Below, piece by piece: positions 60,676 to 64,000 of a DNA stretch of 64,000 bases. Source of the stretch: Alphaproteobacteria bacterium (GTDB lineage Bacteria; Pseudomonadota; Alphaproteobacteria; Micropepsales; Micropepsaceae); NCBI GenBank assembly GCA_019245415.1, contig JAFARO010000004.1, positions 248,001-312,000 on the forward strand, given 5' to 3'. A program made the position numbers and the translations under genes. Numbering within the stretch: the first letter of the stretch is position 1; each line of letters begins with the position of its first letter. The notes beneath the pieces are model-generated. The model did not search any database and was not told the origin of the DNA. It saw only the letters and a list, made by a program, of their open reading frames with translations.

Positions 60676-61806
60676 TTGAAACTCGCGATCCTGAAGGAGC
60701 GCCGCGCCGGCGAGACGCGCGTCGCCGCCACGCCCGAAACGGTGAAGAAGCTCAAAGGCCTCGGACTCGAGGTCGCGGTCGAGGCCGGCGCCGGCGCGGG
60801 CGCGCGCATCGCCGATGCCGACTTCGCCGCCGCCGGTGCGGCGATCGCGCCCGACGCCGCCGCGGCGCTCCGAGGCGCCGGGATCGTGCTCAAGGTGCGA
60901 GGGCCCGACGCGGCGGAAATCGCGGCGATGGAACCGGGCACGGTGCTGGCCGCGCTGCTCGCTCCGTACACGGAAAAAGAAACGGCGACGGCGCTGGCCG
61001 CGCGCGGCGTCGATGCCTTCGCCATGGAGTTCATCCCGCGCATCAGCCGCGCCCAGGCGATGGATGTGCTGTCCAGCCAAGCCAACCTTGCCGGCTACAA
61101 GGCGGTGATCGATGCGGCAGCGACCTTCGGCCGCGCCATGCCGATGATGATGACCGCGGCAGGTACCATCGCGCCGGCGCGTGTCTTCGTCATGGGCGTG
61201 GGCGTGGCGGGCTTGCAGGCGATCGCGACCGCGCGGCGCCTGGGCGCCATCGTCTCCGCCACCGACGTGCGTCCCGCCACCAAGGAGCAGGTCGAGTCGC
61301 TGGGCGCGACGTTCGTCGCGGTGATCGACGACGAGTTCAAACAGGCCGAGACCGCGGCGGGCTATGCCAAGCCGATGTCGGCGGAATATCAGGCCAAGCA
61401 GGCGGCCCTGGTCGCCGAGCACATCAGGAAGCAGGACATCGTCATCACCACGGCGCTGATCCCGGGCCGCAAGGCGCCGGTGCTGGTGACCGAAGAGATG
61501 GTGAAGACGATGCGCGCCGGTTCGGTGATCGTCGATCTCGCCGCCGAGCAGGGCGGCAATTGCCCGCTGACGCGCGCCGATGAGGTGGTGGAAGCGCATG
61601 GCGTGATCTTGATGGGCTACTCCAACCTGCCGGCGCGGCTGGCGGTAGATTCATCCTCGCTCTATGCCCGCAACCTGTTCAACTTCGTCAGCCTCATCGT
61701 CGACAAGAAGTCCGGCGCCCTGGCGCTCAATTGGGACGACGAGATCGTCAAGGGTGCAGGCCTGACGCGCGACGGCGCGCTCGTGCATCCGAGCTTGAAG
61801 GGGTAG
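60676..61806 (+). CDS. pntAA: NAD(P) transhydrogenase alpha subunit part 1 (NAD-binding domain)
   Basis: 376 residues, the soluble domain I of proton-translocating transhydrogenase that binds NAD(H). Motifs: 'LAILKERRAGETRVAATPETVKKL' at the start, 'FVMGVGVAGLQAIATARRLGAIVSATDVRPA' (Rossmann), 'KQDIVITTALIPGRKAPVLVTEEMV', and 'SVIVDLAAEQGGNCP'. The start codon is TTG. It is followed by a palindromic repeat and pntAB; the enzyme couples hydride transfer from NADH to NADP with proton entry. Confidence 0.96.
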   Translation: MKLAILKERRAGETRVAATPETVKKLKGLGLEVAVEAGAGAGARIADADFAAAGAAIAPDAAAALRGAGIVLKVRGPDAAEIAAMEPGTVLAALLAPYTEKETATALAARGVDAFAMEFIPRISRAQAMDVLSSQANLAGYKAVIDAAATFGRAMPMMMTAAGTIAPARVFVMGVGVAGLQAIATARRLGAIVSATDVRPATKEQVESLGATFVAVIDDEFKQAETAAGYAKPMSAEYQAKQAALVAEHIRKQDIVITTALIPGRKAPVLVTEEMVKTMRAGSVIVDLAAEQGGNCPLTRADEVVEAHGVILMGYSNLPARLAVDSSSLYARNLFNFVSLIVDKKSGALALNWDDEIVKGAGLTRDGALVHPSLKG

Positions 61807-61830
61807 GCGATGGGGAAGCCAAAAGAATTT

Positions 61831-61954
61831 CCCTCTCCCCCTGTAGGGGGAGAGGGCAGGGTGAGGGGGCCTCTCCACCTGCGCTCTGCTGGAATCATTA
61901 TGCATGCTGCACCACCCCCTCACCCTAACCCTCTCCCCCTGAAGGGGGAGAGGG
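61831..61954. repeat. Palindromic repeat element within the pnt operon
   Basis: Two near-identical hairpins, CCCTCTCCCCCT-GT-AGGGGGAGAGGG (61831-61856) and CCCTCTCCCCCT-GA-AGGGGGAGAGGG (61929-61954), flank an inner inverted pair AGGGTGAGGGGG (61858-61869) and CCCCCTCACCCT (61915-61926). The centre has an ATTATGCATGCTGCA stretch. It fills the pntAA-pntAB gap and ends 8 bases before the pntAB ribosome-binding site GGGAGG. Confidence 0.85.
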
Positions 61955-61973
61955 AGTCTCTTGGGAGGTTCTG

Positions 61974-62426
61974 ATGGAAGCCATCGACCCCTTCGTCTTT
62001 AGGCTCTCGATCTTCGTGCTGGCGATCTTCGTCGGCTATTTCGTGGTCTGGAGCGTGACGCCGGCGCTGCACACGCCGTTGATGAGCGTCACCAACGCCA
62101 TCTCGTCGGTGATCGTGGTCGGCGCGCTGATCGCGGTGTCGGTTTCAGCTCTGGCGCCGGCGCATCCACCTGCGGCGCGCAACGAAATGCAAAGCGCGGC
62201 GACCGGTTCCAACGTATTGGTTCTCTCGACGAACGCCTCCCAAGAAACAATCGCGAGCGCGATCAACGGGACGGTGCGTAGGATCGATGCTGCTGCCGTC
62301 AGGAGCGCATGGACCTCGAAAATTCTCGGCTTCGTCGCGCTGATCCTCGCCAGCGTGAACATCTTCGGCGGCTTCCTGGTCACCGCGCGCATGCTTGCCA
62401 TGTACAAGAAGAAAGAGAAGGCATGA
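61974..62426 (+). CDS. pntAB: NAD(P) transhydrogenase alpha subunit part 2 with inserted loop
   Basis: 150 residues, about 50 longer than the usual 90-105. The first two helices ('LSIFVLAIFVGYFVVWSVTPALHTPLMSVTNAISSVIVVGALIAV') and the last two ('ILGFVALILASVNIFGGFLVTARML') are normal. Between them, residues 61-114 form an added hydrophilic segment rich in Ala, Ser, Thr and Asn. The 'HTPLMSVTNAISSVI' proton-channel helix and 'GGFLVTARML' are intact, so activity is expected. Overlaps pntB by four bases. Confidence 0.93.
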   Translation: MEAIDPFVFRLSIFVLAIFVGYFVVWSVTPALHTPLMSVTNAISSVIVVGALIAVSVSALAPAHPPAARNEMQSAATGSNVLVLSTNASQETIASAINGTVRRIDAAAVRSAWTSKILGFVALILASVNIFGGFLVTARMLAMYKKKEKA

Positions 62427-63832
62427 GCGCCGCGTTGCAAGCCGATCTCGCGGCACTCGCCTATCTCGTTTCCGGCGTGCTCTTCATCCTGGCGCTGCGC
62501 GGGTTGTCGTCGCCGGTGTCGAGCCGGGCGGGCAACCGCTATGGCATGATCGGCATGGCGCTGGCGGTGGCGACGACCTTGTGGGTCGCGGGCGTCGTCG
62601 ACGCGCTGACCTGGGGATTGATCGCCGGCGGCATCGCCATCGGCGGCGTCATCGGCGCGATCACCGCGCGGCGCATCGCCATGACCGCGATGCCGCAGCT
62701 CGTCGCGGCGTTCCACTCGCTGGTGGGCCTGGCCGCGGTGCTTGTCGCAGCCGCCGCGTTCTATTCGCCGGCAGCCTTCGGCATCGGAGCCGAAGGCGCC
62801 ATCCGCGCCCAGAGCCTTGTCGAGATGAGCCTCGGCACCGCCATCGGCGCCATTACCTTCGCCGGCTCGATCATCGCGTTTGCCAAGCTCAACGGGAACA
62901 TGAGCGGCGCGCCCATCCTGCTGCCGGCGCGCCACCTGCTCAATCTGCTGATCGCGGCCGCGATCATCGGCCTGATCGTCTGGTTCGTCATGGACCAGCA
63001 GGCCTGGATGTTCTGGGCCATCGCGGCGCTGTCCTTCGTCTTCGGCATCACGCTGATCATTCCCATCGGCGGCGCCGACATGCCGGTGGTGGTCTCGATG
63101 CTGAATTCCTATTCGGGCTGGGCTGCGGCCGGCATCGGCTTCACACTCGAGAACACCGCACTGATCATCACCGGCGCGCTGGTGGGTTCCTCGGGCGCCA
63201 TCCTCTCCTACATCATGTGCAAAGGCATGAACCGGAGTTTCATCTCCGTGATCATGGGCGGCTTCGGCGGCGAAGTCGCCGCGGCCGGCGGCAAGGTCGA
63301 AGCGCGGCCGGTGAAGCAGGGCTCGGCGGAGGACGCCGCCTTCATCATGAAAAACGCCGGCAGCGTCATCATCGTGCCCGGTTACGGGATGGCGGTGGCG
63401 CAGGCGCAGCACGCGGTGCGCGAGATGGCGGACATCCTCAAGAAAGAGGGCGTCAAAGTCTCCTACGCCATCCATCCGGTGGCCGGCCGCTTGCCCGGCC
63501 ACATGAACGCGCTGCTCGCGGAAGCCAATGTGCCGTATGACGAGGTGTTCGAGCTCGAGGACATCAACTCGGCCTTCGCCAATACCGATGTGGCTTACGT
63601 CATCGGCGCCAACGACGTCACCAACCCGGCCGCCAAGACCGATCCCAAATCGCCGATCTTCGGCATGCCGATCCTCGACGTCGAGAAGGCCAAGACCGTG
63701 CTCTTCGTCAAGCGCGGCATGGGCTCGGGCTATGCCGGTGTCGAGAACGAGCTTTTCTTCCGCGACAACACCATGATGCTGTTCGGCGACGCCAAGAAGA
63801 TGACCGAAGAGATCGTCAAGGCGCTGGGGTGA
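62423..63832 (+). CDS. pntB: NAD(P) transhydrogenase beta subunit
   Basis: 469 residues: about nine membrane helices (domain II) followed by the soluble NADP-binding domain III. Motifs include 'HSLVGLAAVLVAAAAFY', 'GADMPVVVSMLNSYSGWAAAGIGFTLEN', 'IIVPGYGMAVAQAQHAVREM' (NADP-binding GYG), 'IHPVAGRLPGHMNALLAEANVPYD', 'VIGANDVTNPAA' and the closing 'MLFGDAKKMTEEIVKAL'. All functional residues seen appear intact. The stop overlaps the next ATG by one base. Confidence 0.96.
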   Translation: MSAALQADLAALAYLVSGVLFILALRGLSSPVSSRAGNRYGMIGMALAVATTLWVAGVVDALTWGLIAGGIAIGGVIGAITARRIAMTAMPQLVAAFHSLVGLAAVLVAAAAFYSPAAFGIGAEGAIRAQSLVEMSLGTAIGAITFAGSIIAFAKLNGNMSGAPILLPARHLLNLLIAAAIIGLIVWFVMDQQAWMFWAIAALSFVFGITLIIPIGGADMPVVVSMLNSYSGWAAAGIGFTLENTALIITGALVGSSGAILSYIMCKGMNRSFISVIMGGFGGEVAAAGGKVEARPVKQGSAEDAAFIMKNAGSVIIVPGYGMAVAQAQHAVREMADILKKEGVKVSYAIHPVAGRLPGHMNALLAEANVPYDEVFELEDINSAFANTDVAYVIGANDVTNPAAKTDPKSPIFGMPILDVEKAKTVLFVKRGMGSGYAGVENELFFRDNTMMLFGDAKKMTEEIVKALG

Positions 63833-64000
63833 TGGCCGGCCTCCTCGATCGGGTGCTCGGCGTGCCGCTGTCGCGGGCGCGGCGCGACGCACTCATGGTC
63901 AACACGATTTCCGGCCGCAGTGGACCGGACGCCGCCGCGTATGTTCTCGCCGGCGTGCAGCACAACACCGAGAAGGCGGGCGCGCTGCTTGCAGCGCAGG
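63832..64000 (+). CDS. Unknown protein, N-terminal part only
   Basis: A frame opening with ATG at 63832, overlapping the pntB stop (TGATG), runs to the window end for 56 residues, 'MAGLLDRVLGVPLSRARRDA' first. No domain is recognisable. Coupling to pntB and continued coding bias suggest a real gene of the same operon. Confidence 0.5.
   Translation, partial: MAGLLDRVLGVPLSRARRDALMVNTISGRSGPDAAAYVLAGVQHNTEKAGALLAAQ

Noticed and set aside
62036-63892. 618-residue open frame on the minus strand
   Set aside because: Antisense to pntAB and pntB; no recognisable protein features.

Overview
The window is high-GC, densely coded DNA from an alphaproteobacterium. The evidence is phylogenetic marker genes read from their products: the nucleoid protein GapR (DUF2312), a 41-residue ribosomal protein L36, the pyk / DUF1036 / N-formylglutamate amidohydrolase / DUF1244 / gapR neighbourhood, IalB-family periplasmic proteins, the small aa3-oxidase subunit IV ahead of a three-gene pnt transhydrogenase, and PKHD-type dioxygenases. 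A free-living, non-fermenting soil or water type (Rhizomicrobium/Micropepsaceae-like or rhizobial relatives) fits, but the genus cannot be fixed from sequence alone. No tRNA, rRNA, CRISPR array, IS transposase or prophage module was recognised.

Region 1 (1-24.6 kb) is a large surface-polysaccharide locus. It opens with an ABC-type capsule exporter remnant (KpsM-like permease, a KpsT-like ATPase that has lost every catalytic motif, and a KpsE-like protein). It then has wecB and pgl-gnd on the minus strand, a phosphonate-monoester-hydrolase-type sulfatase and two multi-pass GT-C-like membrane proteins. A single polypeptide joins GH18, NodB deacetylase and GT2 synthase domains. Next comes an XRE regulator divergent from a polysaccharide deacetylase. 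A Wzy-type operon follows: initiating sugar-phosphate transferase, WecG/TagA transferase, Wzx flippase, GT2, O-antigen ligase/polymerase, GT2, a Wzc-like co-polymerase with a degenerate kinase domain, and two coupled IalB proteins. The locus therefore mixes export logics (ABC, Wzx/Wzy and synthase-coupled) and contains two probable pseudo-ATPases.

Region 2 (24.6-35.4 kb) is mixed metabolism: MlaA lipoprotein, a Tat molybdopterin oxidoreductase with its b-type cytochrome, a heteromeric acyl-CoA dehydrogenase pair with a thiolase (beta-oxidation of an unknown acyl-CoA), a trans-sulfuration-family PLP enzyme, an RhlE-like DEAD helicase, a membrane-anchored unknown and a secreted metallophosphoesterase. 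Region 3 (35.4-36.9 kb) is rich in nested palindromic intergenic repeats around a PKHD dioxygenase. Region 4 (36.9-48.1 kb) holds envelope functions: an alpha-2-macroglobulin/PbpC pair, an M28 peptidase, an MFS transporter and a lytic transglycosylase.

Region 5 (48.1-60.5 kb) is conserved housekeeping: rpmJ, glycolate oxidase glcDEF, a TPR protein, pyruvate kinase with DUF1036, N-formylglutamate amidohydrolase, DUF1244, GapR, a small ATP-grasp protein, an NtrC-type regulator, DUF2332 and an alpha/beta hydrolase. Region 6 (60.5-64 kb) is the cytochrome oxidase subunit IV-pntAA-pntAB-pntB unit. Its PntAB subunit carries an unusual insertion of about 54 residues, and a palindromic repeat sits inside the operon.
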